From Amoebophrya sp. A120 (taxonomy: Eukaryota; Sar; Dinophyceae; Syndiniales; Amoebophryaceae), in NCBI GenBank assembly GCA_905178155.1, contig CAJINV010000006.1:153965-201450 (forward strand): a stretch of DNA of 47,486 bases, written 5' to 3'. The translations under genes were made by a program, and so were the position numbers. Below are positions 10,167 through 22,500 of this stretch, piece after piece. Numbering within the stretch: the stretch's first letter is position 1; each line of letters opens with the position of its first letter. The notes below the pieces were generated by a model. The model was not told the DNA's origin. It did not search any database and saw nothing but the letters and a program-made list of their open reading frames with translations.

Positions 10167-13100
10167 TCAAAGTGAAGTGTTCCGGACTTTTCCATGCCAT
10201 ACTTGCGCGACTTGGGTGATTTGCTCAAACACCCTTCTGGGGCTGAATCCTTGGCCGTGCGTAAACCTTCGCTTGCTTCTGCTCACCGGTAAGTCCTCGA
10301 GGCGGGAACCCAGGGTGAGAACCAAGTGTCGCAATACGCGTTCAGCTACCAATGGCTGCAACGCCAGATTCTTTTCGAGATGCTCCTCCCTCAAAGGCAA
10401 GAAAAAGCCCTTGTACAGCGTTTGGCCCAACTGCTTCTGCAAAATTTCTTGTAGAGAAGACGGCAAATTCGGATCCTTTCTTCCGGCAGCGCCGCGTTCC
10501 GGAGCCGGCTCTGATGCCGCAGGTGCCGCTGCAGATGATGCTGCGCCGCGTGGTGTACTTGCAACACTAGGCCCATTGGAAATTCCTGGTGGTAGGCGGG
10601 AATGTTCGCCTACCCTGCCATCGGTGTCGTCGTCGCGGTCGCGTAAAGCTGTTTGCGATTGCAGATCTAGTACCCTGTCCGCTACAGCTTTCCAGAGCCG
10701 CAGAGCAGTTGCAGTGGCGCCGCTTTCTTCATCGGATCCGTCCTGCATCGCTAAGCGAACGAAGCCATCAAACGCAGCTGCCGCGGAATGGAGGTAGCCC
10801 TGAGACATTCCCGCCATGTTATCGCGCTGCTGGGGCGTCACAAGAACAGACTGCACAGTCGCTGCAAAATGGGTCGAAAGATACTCGAACACCTGCTGCT
10901 GGTCTCGCAACGCTGCATCCGCTCCTGCGTCCCACGACGCCACAACGCACCACATTTCGCCTTCTCCTACGTCCAAATCGCGAATCGGTGCGATGGTCAC
11001 GCCCTGTAGAATCCAGTGGGATTACGCGCTTTTGTATTGCTCAGCTACTTGCTATATGGATTCATTCGAACACGTTGCTCTCCCCATTGCTTTTTCCTCG
11101 CAACGACGCAGCGCACAGTGCGAACGCCATTGGCAAGAACGTAAGTAGTACCTACACCACCACCGCATACAGTGGCTCATTCTGATGAAAAGCTATACAT
11201 TCATGCGCATGCAGTCACATAAATGAAAAAGTAGGCTCAGATACCTGTTTTGCCATTCTGTGTCCTTGAACTAAGTTTTGCAGCGTCGCGACGATTCCTC
11301 CGCCAGGAGTGAAAAACTCCACCCGTGTATAAACGTCACTTACTGGCGGAGCCAGCTTTGACAGGAACTCTTGGAACTCCGACTTATCTCGTGTCGATAG
11401 ACTCAGCGCGCCATTCCACCAAGAACGAAGAATTTTATTGCTTGCTCCTTTTGCCTGCAACACTTTTACGACGCCGAAAAAATTTAAGAAAGCGGCCGAT
11501 AGTTCACCGTTTACCCCGCCACCCCGACGACCGCCGCGGCCGCCGGGTGCCGCATCTGAGGTAGAACTAGCTCCACCTGCTGCACCGCCGCCCCCGCCAT
11601 TTGTTCCCCGACTCCCGGCAGGGCGCTGCGTGTCCTGACTTGGCCTGCTGGAGCCACCCCCGCCACTACCTGGCGGAGGGCGATCGTCGGGGCCTGTGTG
11701 AGTTTTTTGCATGAATGTGAATATAGACATTCGTCATAGTCATACAGACATTCTTGCCCCGACGCTGCCGGGCTGCCCGACATGAGCAGAAGAGAGAAGC
11801 GACAGCGGAAATAATGAAAACCCCACATATTCACATTCTGATTCTGTGCCACGTATCTGTCATAGTTAGCCTGCTGTTATTCTGTATCTGCTCGAATACT
11901 TTACTTTATCATGCTCATGATCACATCTATCAGATTCAAACTTACCCGGTGGTGGTGGCGGGCCACTTCCCTTGGTTTCCCGGGTGCGAGTGCCTGAGAC
12001 GCTGGGACGAAGGTCAATTTCTAATCTGTGGGTAATAGCCACTTCGCCGTTGAGCCTAAGGGACTGAAATGCTTCATCAAGGGTATTGCTCGGAAACACA
12101 AGGTTCGCCATAGTTCTCGAATCGGTGTGGGTTAGTGTCTCGGTTAAGGTTTTGCGCTTCTCTGCCTCACTGCTCTGCAAGGAAAGCTTCAAAGAGTCGC
12201 CCAGTTCAGACTCTCCATTGCGGGCTTTTGTGAAGGTCAGGGACCGCGGTTCGCGGCGTGGAATTGTCGGTCTTTGATTCCACCGCGCCAAATTTTGTGA
12301 GTACGCGTCTCGCGCGGCATCGATTCGTGTCCATAACTCCACGACGCGGTCTTCCGGGTGAACGGGAAAGAGCGGGGAAATCAGAATCCTCTCGCTGTCG
12401 TCCACTCTAGCCCTGAGTTCGGTGTAGAGCACGCGTGGCGGTATCAGCGAAGCCGCTTTTTTCCCACTGGAGCTTGGTTTGCATCTTGTAGCGGCCTCCT
12501 CCAGGCGCGCAGCCATTTGGGTCCTGTCCATCAGATCACCAAACTTGACGGGCTCCCGATGTCCGTGTTCCTCAGTTTCGTTGTCACTAGTGCTCGTTGC
12601 CGGGCCATACATGTAATTCATCAGACGGCAATGCCGCTCGGCAACTGCCTCTGCAAGGTTTCGCCCTTTCTTTTCCTTAACCAAAAAATGCTGCTCCCAT
12701 GCACCACGTCCGTTTTTAGTCGCTGACTCTGTGAAAGAGAAAATTCAAAACATTTGTATATGAAAGCTGGGCGTTACGGGTCCATCCTTTCGCCATGAAA
12801 GCCACAGAAAGGCATTTTGCATCCGAGTCATAATGTGTAGGTCTAAGTGTACTGTGCCCGCAGACGAGTCATCGTTTCTCACCACACATAAGGAAGCGCC
12901 ACAACTCTCAAAGAATCTCACATGACAGAATTTAAGTGGCGAAAACAAAATTGGTACCGAGGCACGGCGCCATCAAAACGATTCGGTTGCTTTCGACGAA
13001 GACTTTGTCGCGTAAGGGAGTGTTGTCGAAGTCAAAAATTACACTGTGGCAATCACTGACTATAGAATTCCAGTCGCGGACGCGGGCTTGGCGGAGGAGG

Positions 13101-13561
13101 TAATCCAGGGCATCGTTGACAGAGACTGTACTCTTCTCCAAAAACCGCGCACTGTTGCTTGGATCGACGGCAAGGTTCGCAAGCTCTGCGTGAAGCGTGT
13201 TAGAAAAGTGATACATGGCGTCGGCGGGTATTTGGTACTTTGCCTCAAAACCCTTCATTATTGCAATTGTGGCGTTACACGGCTCCTCGCAAGTGGCACT
13301 GTGCATCCGGAAGGCTTTGCGCAACCTTTCGACCCAAGAGATTTCCGCTTCACTTCCGAAAGGGCCTCTTCCTGGCGTGGCGGCCACAACATCAGAGGCT
13401 CCCCCGAGGCCACAGGCCAATAGGAAAACACACGAGAGCACACAACTAGCGAAACGCCACCACGCGACTCCAAGCTGACGTCCCGATGTTTCTCGCGCTA
13501 TGTAATGGCGCAAGAGATGGAGTTGTCGCGTTTGCCTCATTTTCGACATTGCGAACAACAT
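10167..13561 (-). CDS. Gene C: secreted or membrane-anchored, unrecognised
   Basis: Four exons (12958-13561, 11946-12728, 11245-11693, 10167-11003) join in phase across GT-AG introns of 229, 252 and 241 nt, giving about 890 residues. Donors are G|GTACC, G|GTAAG and CAG|GTATC; acceptors are TTTCACAG, CACACAG and TTCTACAG. After about 30 basic residues comes a hydrophobic segment (FASCVLSCVFLLACGLGGA), so a signal peptide or signal anchor is likely. Later regions include a Pro stretch (GPPPPPGPDDRPPPG), a Gly/Arg-rich linker (GGRGGRRGGG) and a mainly helical C-terminal third with an Ala/Pro-rich insert. No domain is recognised. I chose the first ATG (13561); ATGs at codons 5 and 8 are alternatives. 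The stop at 10167 is assumed unless a link to gene D exists. Confidence 0.7.
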
Positions 13562-15216
13562 GACCAGACTGTGTTAATATGATTCGATTTTACATAAAAA
13601 GAGAAGGGTCGTGTGCTCAATATCTACTCCTACTTCAACGGATTCTGTAGAGCATCAAAAGAAAGCCAGACCAAGTCGAACCTTTTGGCAAATCAATACG
13701 AAATATCTGTGCCTAGGTTGCGTGATTGCTTGATAATAGATACTCACTACTATATCGACTTGTTATAACGAACCTTAACCATAAAAGGCCTTGATTTTAC
13801 ACAACACAAAGAAAAATAAAGAGAATCTAACACTGCATTATCACAGATGTGAATGACAATGAAATTTAATTCTTGCTTTATCTTTTTTTTCCTTGGTTCT
13901 GCATGGAAAACTTTTCATTTTTGAGCCGCGAACGACGGCGGATACAATCCGATCAGAGGACGATGAACAATTTGCCTTCGATATTTTCATTCTATGACCT
14001 TTCATTTTGAATTTTTTTTCTTCATGAGAGATCTTCAGAGAAAATGAAAAACCGAATCAAGCGAGAGTTGGAGCCTGTTCTGACTGATTCATTTCACCAA
14101 GACCGTCCGAGATCGTCGTATTTATTTCCATTTTCCAGTGCATGTTGCCAGAATTCTGTCCCGTGATTTATCGTTTCCACTCCACGGAACGGACACCAGC
14201 CCTGGACAGGCATCTCACGTTTGTGATTTGTGATCTGACATCTGCTAGCTTCATCAGATCTTGCCGATCGCTTCCGGTAAAAACAGATGACACGAAGAAA
14301 TCGGCTGCACTACACTACTTCTCCATGAACCTGTTAGCTTTCATTTGTACTACATGCAGTTACCGATGTTGAAAGTATTCGCGAAAGTTCCCGGTAGCTG
14401 TGCTGCAACTTTCCATTGCATTTCAAACGGGACAAAAATGCTACGTACTGTACTACTTCGAAGTAGCGGCCCCTGCCGCAATTTGGATTCTGGGCTTCGA
14501 GGTAAGGACTTACAAAAGGGATTCGGATTTTACAAGTAGTGTCTCATCTTCGAGACGGTGCGTATCTATGTGGCACCCTCGCCTTTTGTCTTGTCCATCA
14601 ACATGAAGTAATTCAAATCTTGTTAAAAACAAATTCTACATATTTATTACAGTGAAATTCGAAATAGCACGTGTCTGATCGCTGTGTCAAGAGTGCGGTC
14701 TAGAGTTACGACGCCGTCGACGCGGACGCCACGGAAATGGCTTCACCTACACTAACACAGTTTTTTCTTTCCCCTTTCCGTCGACGCGGACGCCACGGAA
14801 ATGGCTTCAGTCATCTTACAACAATATCAAACATCATGTATCATTCAATCAAAACGAGTACTGCTATGCGCCTTTGGAAAAAAAACATCGTAAAAATAGT
14901 ACATCTTGCGGAGTATCTTGTATACAATAATCAAGGGTCGCTGCTAGCTTCAACGGGCAGACAGCAGAGCATTCGCTCGGAAGCGCATCCACCTCTCATC
15001 CAATCCAAGAAGGTATGGTCATATCATATCCCCCAGCAATTCTGCCGAAAAGAGACCGGCGTCGTTTCGTCCGAAGTTGAAACAGGAACGTGGCTGCAGC
15101 TACAAGAGCATGTAGAAGTGCTAGCGCTTCTTGCAAAATGGACCCGCATATGCGCGCCGCACAGAAAACGTGCGCCAACAATCATGTCGATTCTATGATC
15201 GAGCTTTCGCTGCACT
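13562..15216. other. Intergenic region between B and C
   Basis: About 1.65 kb, AT-rich at 13560-14060, with no supported gene. It holds a 32-bp direct repeat at 14714-14745 and 14778-14809. Short frames near 15024-15198 do not resemble the neighbouring gene family. Confidence 0.5.
14714..14809 (+). repeat. 32-bp direct repeat pair
   Basis: CCGTCGACGCGGACGCCACG and the following GAAATGGCTTCA occur identically at 14714-14745 and 14778-14809. A 32-bp spacer rich in T and C separates them. Confidence 0.9.
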
Positions 15217-17297
15217 TCACGACGTGAGGCTGTTCCGCTTTTGGGTAGGTCGTGCTGCATTCGCGATCAGAAATTTTTTCGCTAACCACGCAGGAGACGG
15301 CATTTCAGGGAATCCGGCACTGCCGTCACGCTCTCCATGTGCGCGCCTCCACTCATATTGAAACTGGTTGTAGGACCAAAGCGGCGAGGTGCCGTCAGAT
15401 TGTCGGCGCCATTTGTCGGCAAATTTCCGAAACGGTGTATCAACATGAAAACACAATACTTCACTCGGTAACAGCATCAGCTTCGTAATGCATTTCCAGG
15501 TGTGTTTTCTCAAGGCCAAACTGCACGCCATCGCTCTAATCAGTACGCAATGCTATCGATTGCTTGAAACTAAAATGGTTGCCAAAGGATATGCGCGGCG
15601 CTCTTGTTCTTGGCATTCTGCAAGACAAATCAATTATAGGGACCGGTTGTAGTACGCTCTCCCCGCGCGGCTCCCTATATTTGTGTATGCAAGATGGAGA
15701 TCACGCAGTCGCAGACACACAAACCGCACCATTCATGGGATACATCTGACTAAGCAGCCGAGGAGGTACTGTGATTACCTTGTGGTAGATTCGACGAAAT
15801 AGCGGATGCCAATTTCTGTCAATCGGATCTTCAAAGTTATAATACGACTCGATATCGCCTGGCAGCGCGTCGAATATGTACTCGTGGTTCAGACAGTAAC
15901 CTGATGAAAGGTGGAGTACGAGCCCAAGTTAGCGTTTTTCAAAATCATCAAACATCATCCGCCTCGTCGAGGACAAAAACTCTGTACGTCTCCAAGAAAA
16001 ATTGAGCTACACTTACCGCAGCATCAAGTTCACAAAAATTTGGTACCGTGCTTGGCGTGATATTGTGCGCGGCTCCCGTAGATTTTGCTATGCTTCTGAA
16101 ACAACAACTCCGTTGCCATCGCTAGACGGCATCTACCGTCAAATTTTTCGTAATGTCTGCTCGTCGCGATGCTTTTTGGCTGCAGTCGACCCCATCCAGA
16201 TATCCGCCCCTTTGTCAAAACAGTACCGGGTGGGTTCCACACCACCAGTCGCCTGCTCGTGACTTGTTTGCACGACGAACTTTTCCGATACCTGCATGCA
16301 CCCTTAGCGGGCGCATCCTCGTGGAAAAAGTTCAGAACCTCACGAAAGAATGCCCGATCGCTCTCCTGACACCCGCGACGCAAAGTTTCCGGGCGGTATA
16401 TATCAGCGTATCCCCATGGATGATAATTCGGCAGCATGCTCTCCGCAACTTCTGACGGAGGGTCGCATGTTTTTACTGCCATCGCCATCAGAAAGAGGAC
16501 CTGTAGAAAAGAATGACAGAGACAGACTTTGATAAAACAGACCGCAAGAATTAGCATTGCCCATTGATGAAACAGAGTCACTCGCAAAGCCATTCTTGTT
16601 TCTACGTCTACTGATCAAGATGTCTGGAAGAAGAACGGGTACTAGCGTATGCGAAGTCATAGATTCAAAAACGTATATGAAGTACGCTCCATTCCATTTT
16701 GGATGGCGGCAGCTGCTGCTGGTCCCCAGTCTGTACAGGCTTTCTTTGCACTTGGCTCTGAAAATATTTCACGTAATCGCATCCACCATCTATTTCCGCA
16801 TTCCAGTAATCTGCCGGTCTTTTGTCACCAACCTTTTCGCGCAGAACTTCGAGAAATAGCTCCTCGCAGTTTTCGGTGCGTCTTGCGAGCGCAGTATCCT
16901 TGTCGTGCTGTTCGCGCACCGCAGTCGCTAGTTTCGCACCAGCGCCAGAAGGATCTTTCTGGGAGTGCGACCTGCTGCTCTGAAGAAATACAGCAGCATC
17001 GGCTGCATTCAAAAAACTCAAGATGCCGTCACTTTGGTTGAGAGACTGTGTCCGACTTGCTGCCAAAATGATACCCGGTTCTGTCGCACTTAAATCGCCT
17101 AGAAAGTGGGGCTTCGCCGGCGGGACGTGCGGTTCCTGCTGCAAAGTGTTCCTTTTCCCGCGTTGATCAACCGCTCTTGCAGCGAAGCAGCTCGAGTACA
17201 AGAGGAGCATGTTTCTTAAGCGAGGAAACAAGCATCTTCCTAGAACGTTCCGTCTTAGCGTAGACGGGGCTGCCGGATTTCTCTGGGAGACTTGCAT
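15217..17297 (-). CDS. Gene B: secreted single-unit C-B-A paralogue
   Basis: Exons 16686-17297, 16047-16500, 15779-15900 and 15217-15480 join in phase to 483 residues (introns 185, 146 and 298 nt). The last acceptor (TTACGAAG) is weak. A hydrophobic segment (MLLLYSSCFAARA, from about residue 30) looks like a signal peptide. Module C carries ENCEELFLEVL then DYWNAEIDGG. Module B begins straight after the first intron and carries AFFREVLNFFHE, LVVWNPP and GRCRLAMATELLFQ. Module A starts GYCLN and contains PLWSYNQFQYEW. Each matches modules in gene A, and intron phases 0 (C|B) and 1 (B|A) are conserved. Function is unknown. It lacks the kinase and stalk of gene A. Confidence 0.75.
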
Positions 17298-19517
17298 CGT
17301 GAAACTCGTTCACTGGATTATTCTGCAGTATTATCCTCCGGTTCAAGGGGAGCTTCTATCTGATTTCTTCGAGGTCAACAACATTAACACAAAAAAAGGG
17401 CGTGCAAAAACAGCATCATCCCGATTGCAGTGTCAAATCATACAAAAATCAAAACTAGGTTAATCCATCATTGCCACCCGACGACCACTGCTTCTGGTTT
17501 TAGTGATTTCGCGGCGCAAAAGATTGATAAAAGAGGTCCGTGAGAAACATGCCGAAAGCAAAGAAGAAAGCTTTGGAGCAGCATCTGTCCCATGCGTATC
17601 AGGGAATTTTTTTCCATATTGAGTTTAACGTTACGAAAAATCTATATGAGTACCTATATTCGCCATAATACAACATCGAAAAAAATATAGCGCATAATGT
17701 CTCGAGCCATATGCTGCCTGCGGAAAGCAAATAAAGAATCAATAAGACGTCCTACGACTTCAAAATTTCTTCTCTCTTGCCAATGCTGAAACGGGTCCAG
17801 CCGTCATCTATTTTGATCGAGCACTTCCTGCTGACCTTGCCCATATCCACTTCCACCGCCGAGCCGACTGACACTAAAAATAGCAGCCGTGGTGGTGGGG
17901 GTAGCTAGCAAGGTGCCGCCGATTTTCCGGGATGGGCAAAAGTCGTGGTTCCACGGCTTTCAAAAACGCGAACCTACCCCGCGGCCCACCATGGCCCGCG
18001 CCGGAGCTGGCACCTTAGACAAACCAATCCGGGCCAATAGCATTCGGACTGGCTTGCAATTTTCGGCGAAAGGCGGCAGCCTCCTGCCATTCAAGAGGAA
18101 AAACTCCTCCCGCATGCTGTCGCCCCGCCTGGGCCCTTACCAGAGGCTGCTGATTGGAAGCCCACAATTCGGCCCAGAGTATGAGAGGGCGCTTCCAGTT
18201 TTCAGCGCGCGGGGCGCGCAGTGCGGCAACGTTTTGTCATTGAAAACAGACGGCCTCCCCCGCCTGCTATGGCCCCACCCGGGCCCCTCGGGCGCCTCCA
18301 GTCGGGCCGATAGCATGCGGACTGGTTTCGGCCATTCGGCGGTCTTTGGTTTTTTTCTTCCTTCGCTAAAGAAGCCAACGCTACTTTTGGTCGGCTTCCT
18401 GCTCTACAAATGGCTGATTTTGGTGACCACTTTTTTGGCAAACATTAACCTTATACCATGCTGGCCCGCTGCGTTTTTCCTGTCGCCATTTTTTCGGCTC
18501 CAGTTTTTGGGCGCTTGAAATCGCCAGAAGCTAACGCGGCCGGCGGGCGCCCCACAAGGCCGCCACTTCTGCCGGTCCGCGTGCGTTGATTTTTTAGGCG
18601 GTGGTCGAAAGAGCCGTTTCAGGACAGCCAGAACAATTTACAGACTGCAGTCTTCTTTTCAACATCGACAAAAAACACTTTTGCAGGCTTAAAAAATTCC
18701 GCTCGTTTTGCGCGGGGAGTGTAAAAAAAACCCGCAGATTGTAAGGCTTGTGACCTTTTACATGCAACAATTGAGGCTTGTTGAACTCCTTTTTGCTTCA
18801 TTATGAATGCTTGTATCTTGATCGCTTCAAGGTCATGTTTTGTACAGCCACTTTCCATCCGTTCTCTTTCGTGGATCTATATCGGACGAAACTAGAATGA
18901 CTTCTTGTTCGTTCTTGTCTTCTAACTAAAACCTCAGTTCTGTAGGAGCGGCAGTACAGCCAGAGCTACAGTGTCTTTCGAAACATTCTGTGAGCTTTGT
19001 ATCTACTTAATCGTGTATGACCCAGCTAAAGCTCTCACTTGCGATCTTTTGAGAGCTGATCTTCTGTCTCTGTGCGTACCAAGAACGGCTCCAAGTAAAT
19101 ATAGATACTGATACATAAGTTAGGAACGGAACAAACCAGCAGCTACTTTCGTGTCCAATTTCAAATTGTTTTCAAAGCGGCAGGTGAAGCACAGAACAAC
19201 AATAAATACAGTTCATTTTTTGCCGCGTGTACGCGTGTGTCGCTAAGAAACGTAACATGCACACACTGGACAGTTAGGAGCAGTGACGCGACAAAGAATA
19301 GAGCAGCACTGCTGGTCGCCGTCGTTGCCTTTGCATTTAGCAAAACTTCAATCTGAGTCACGCCAGAGAAAAGACCGAGTCGCTTTGCTATTTATTCTGC
19401 GACCACGACATGGACATTCGTACACCGTGAAGGAAACGTGTACGCCTCCGGCAACGATGCCAGTTATCTTGCAGCTGACGGCCCAGTCGGTGGTGACTGC
19501 GTCGCGAGTTTCGGTGT
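17298..19517. other. Intergenic region between A and B
   Basis: 2.2 kb with no supported gene. 17880-18600 is a distinct GC-rich block with internal repetition; the rest is AT-richer. A 209-codon plus-strand frame across the GC-rich block is discounted as repeat-derived. Confidence 0.5.
17880..18600 (+). repeat. GC-rich internally repeated block
   Basis: Two related halves are visible: GGGCCAATAGCATTCGGACT (about 18030) against GGGCCGATAGCATGCGGACT (about 18304). Each is accompanied by CCCGCCTGGGCCC-like or CACCCGGGCCCC-like sequence. Composition is sharply richer in GC than the flanks, suggesting a transposable element or duplicated insert. No transposase is seen. Confidence 0.55.
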
Positions 19518-22500
19518 TTACGGAATGTCAGGTATGCTCGGGCGCGACAGTTGATCTTTTTCCTTGTCCAGCCAGTATATCGGACGAAACGAGGTATAGA
19601 CGCTCCTCGGATCAAAGTTTCTGTAGATGTCAACTACGTCAGGCGTCTCAGCGAGAAGATGGTGAAAGTTCAGCTCGGTAGGCTTCGTGAGCAAGCGATT
19701 TTTCATCCGACGCGCCTTTAGCCAGATATAACGAAAATGGCGATAACTCCAAACGGCCCCGTGCCCGGTCGAATTTGCACGCCAAAATCTGGCGCGCTTG
19801 CGAAATTCGCGTTGGAAGTCGGCGTGCCAGGTCATCGGGACGGGTGAGGAATCTGCGGACAGATCTGGCTGGCGAGATTCGAGCTCCTCAGGCCAGTGGT
19901 GTCTCTTTGCAGGATGCCATTTCTGCTGCAAGTCTTCCTTTTTTGTGGTGTTCAAGCAGTAACCTGGCGTGAGTTGGTTATATCGGTCAGAATCTCATTC
20001 TATCACACCAATTTGGGTACTTAGGTTAATGTTGAAAAGCCTGAACCAACATCGGGTGCGCGAAGGGATGAAGCGAAGTCTGTCGCTGCGGTCGAAGAGA
20101 TATTTCAAAAAACCATTTCAGATTGGACAACAGGTTGCATGTTTGAACGTCAAACGAAACATGTGAGTACCATAGAAGGTTGAGAATCTCCATGCGCGCG
20201 CAAATCGCACCTCGCGTGTAGCTTGAAAAAGAAACTCCGTAGTCATTGCGATTCGGCAGCGCTGCTCTCGCAACGCGAGAGACGTCGTCTCCTGAGCATC
20301 TGCGCCTCCATATCCCGCGCTTGAGGCAGACGAGCTGGCGGCGGTACGAGCCGTGCTATGTTTATTGGAAGAAGGCTCAAAAGTCGAGGGATCGTCCCAG
20401 ACAATTACGCTTCGGCTCAGGTCCGAGTTGCTCTCCCGAGAAGCTTCTGGTGTTGGGGAGGGGGAGTGCCTGACGTGTTCGTGCAGAAAGTTCCAAACTT
20501 CAGCGAAGAAGTCTTTGTCCTGCGACGCGCACCCGGCTTCCAGTCGCGCGGGGCTGTAAGTTATGTACTCGGCGCTGGGCCAGTGACTGTAGTTGTATTG
20601 CTGCACGAGGTCTTTCAGTGGTTTCGCCCCGATGTCCACGTGGCAGAATGGCATCATAGCCAATATCGTTCGAACCTGTTGTGATGAACAGAGGTAAGTT
20701 GCCATTCTTTTCCAAAATCAACCTCAATAGCTCAAAATTCCGAGAGCCAATAAATATCAAATCAAGAAGTTGCTGCGAAGACCAATTACCGTCCATTTAT
20801 CCCGTGGAAACGAGTCGTGCTTCGGGACAAGATAATCGCGGAGGTCTACTCCACCAAGTACCAACCTCCCGCCCTGAGTGGTTTCTGGCTCGTCCTCTTC
20901 ATCTTCCGAATCGGAGTCTACCACGTCACTAGGTCCTTCATATTCTTCGAAAAATGCGTTTGCCTCTTGCAAATAGTCCCGGCCGTGGTCAACATCCGCG
21001 TTCCAGAAATCCTTTGGTTTACGATATCAAGTTCAAGATTTCCACCCTGACTTCCGTCTACCTCTCGCGCTGCGGGGGACGCATTCGATTCGTGCTTGTA
21101 GCGCACAACCCCACGGCGTGAAGATGATTAAATTGCTAGTAGGCCTACGAAATCCTACAGTTTTGGGTTAGCTTGAGTACCACTACCACATACATGATCT
21201 CTCATGCCTTTCGTATATTGAGCATCATCGAAATTGGTGTTCAGCGTAATATTTTGCTACCTTTCAAGGGCGAGAGGTACACGACCAGAGAGGGAGTTAC
21301 AGTTATTTTTCCATTCATATGAACCCTTTGATGCTTGGAATCTTTGCCAACTGTTCCTCGAGAAATTCCACAAATAGGTCCTCGCAGCTCACTTTGTTCG
21401 CCTGCCGCTCCTCCAGCGACGCCACCTCTATCTCGGCTGGCATCGTAAGTGGCGGGAGCGGTAATGCTGTACTTATATCTGTCTCCACTTCTCTGGGAAG
21501 CGCGAAAATGCGCGAGGAGGAGGAGCTAGAACTGCCTTCACCGGAACCCTCCACTCGCGCAGTTTTGGGAGCCTTGGAGGTGGTACTGCCGGCATCCTGC
21601 GCTGCGCCCTGCGTCGGTTCATCATCCGAAGAATCGGGGTCAGATGACACCTCAATCTCCCTGACGTTGACGGTGATTGGCTCTATTGGTAATTGTTGTT
21701 CAAAAGTTTCACGCAGCTCCTTGCTGAGTTCTCTGGGGTGAAAATCATGGTAGAGGTCGCGGACGGGAGAGTCGCTTTCCGAAACCTGATCCGTACTCAC
21801 CGAGTGGAAAATCAATCTGTCGAGCCCGTTTCGCGATCCTGGTATTGCGAACCACTGATTTATTAACCACTTCCATCGAAAGTGGCGATAACTCCACTCC
21901 GGCCCAATACCATTTGACCGCGCGCGCCAAAAATCTGCACGTCGGTAAAAGTCGAGTTGAAATTTGTGATGCCAGTCCGGCGGTATCGGTGATTCATCCT
22001 CGGGTGTGCGAATGTCCTCAGCAAGAACGCGCTCTGGCCAATTTTGCTGAAGCTGCGATTTTGGTCTCGTATTCAGGCAATAGCCTGTTCGTCGTTTATT
22101 TGGAAAATAGGAATACACATCGAAAATATCAAAGGAGCGAAATCACTGTCATGTCTGTGTCATTGTTCATGGCAAAGTCTCATAAATCAAGACAAATTTC
22201 GTGCGTTGAGGAGAAGAAGCAACAAATTGTACACATACCGTAGGGAATGCGAAACCAGATCGCAGAGTAGCAGGAAACCACAGTTGAGGCCTGAAACAGG
22301 TACTCCGCAACCATACCAATGCGGCATCGCTGCTGTCGTGACTGCCGGGCTAACGGGTCCTCTATCGCGATGGGCAGGTAAGGCGTATGATGACTTTGTC
22401 GAGAGTTGCAGAGATCTTAAGTGCTGGCGCACTTGAATCAATGACCAAACATGAATGCCAAGAATTTTAGTCTCATGAAGCTACGCTTGCTTTCTTTTTT

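Noticed and set aside
10167-13561. Gene C as another member of the C-B-A family
   Set aside because: I found none of the module signature motifs in its four exons, despite its neighbourhood and signal segment.
17889-18518. 209-codon plus-strand ORF
   Set aside because: It lies wholly in the GC-rich repeated block, its sequence follows the DNA repeat, and no domain is seen.
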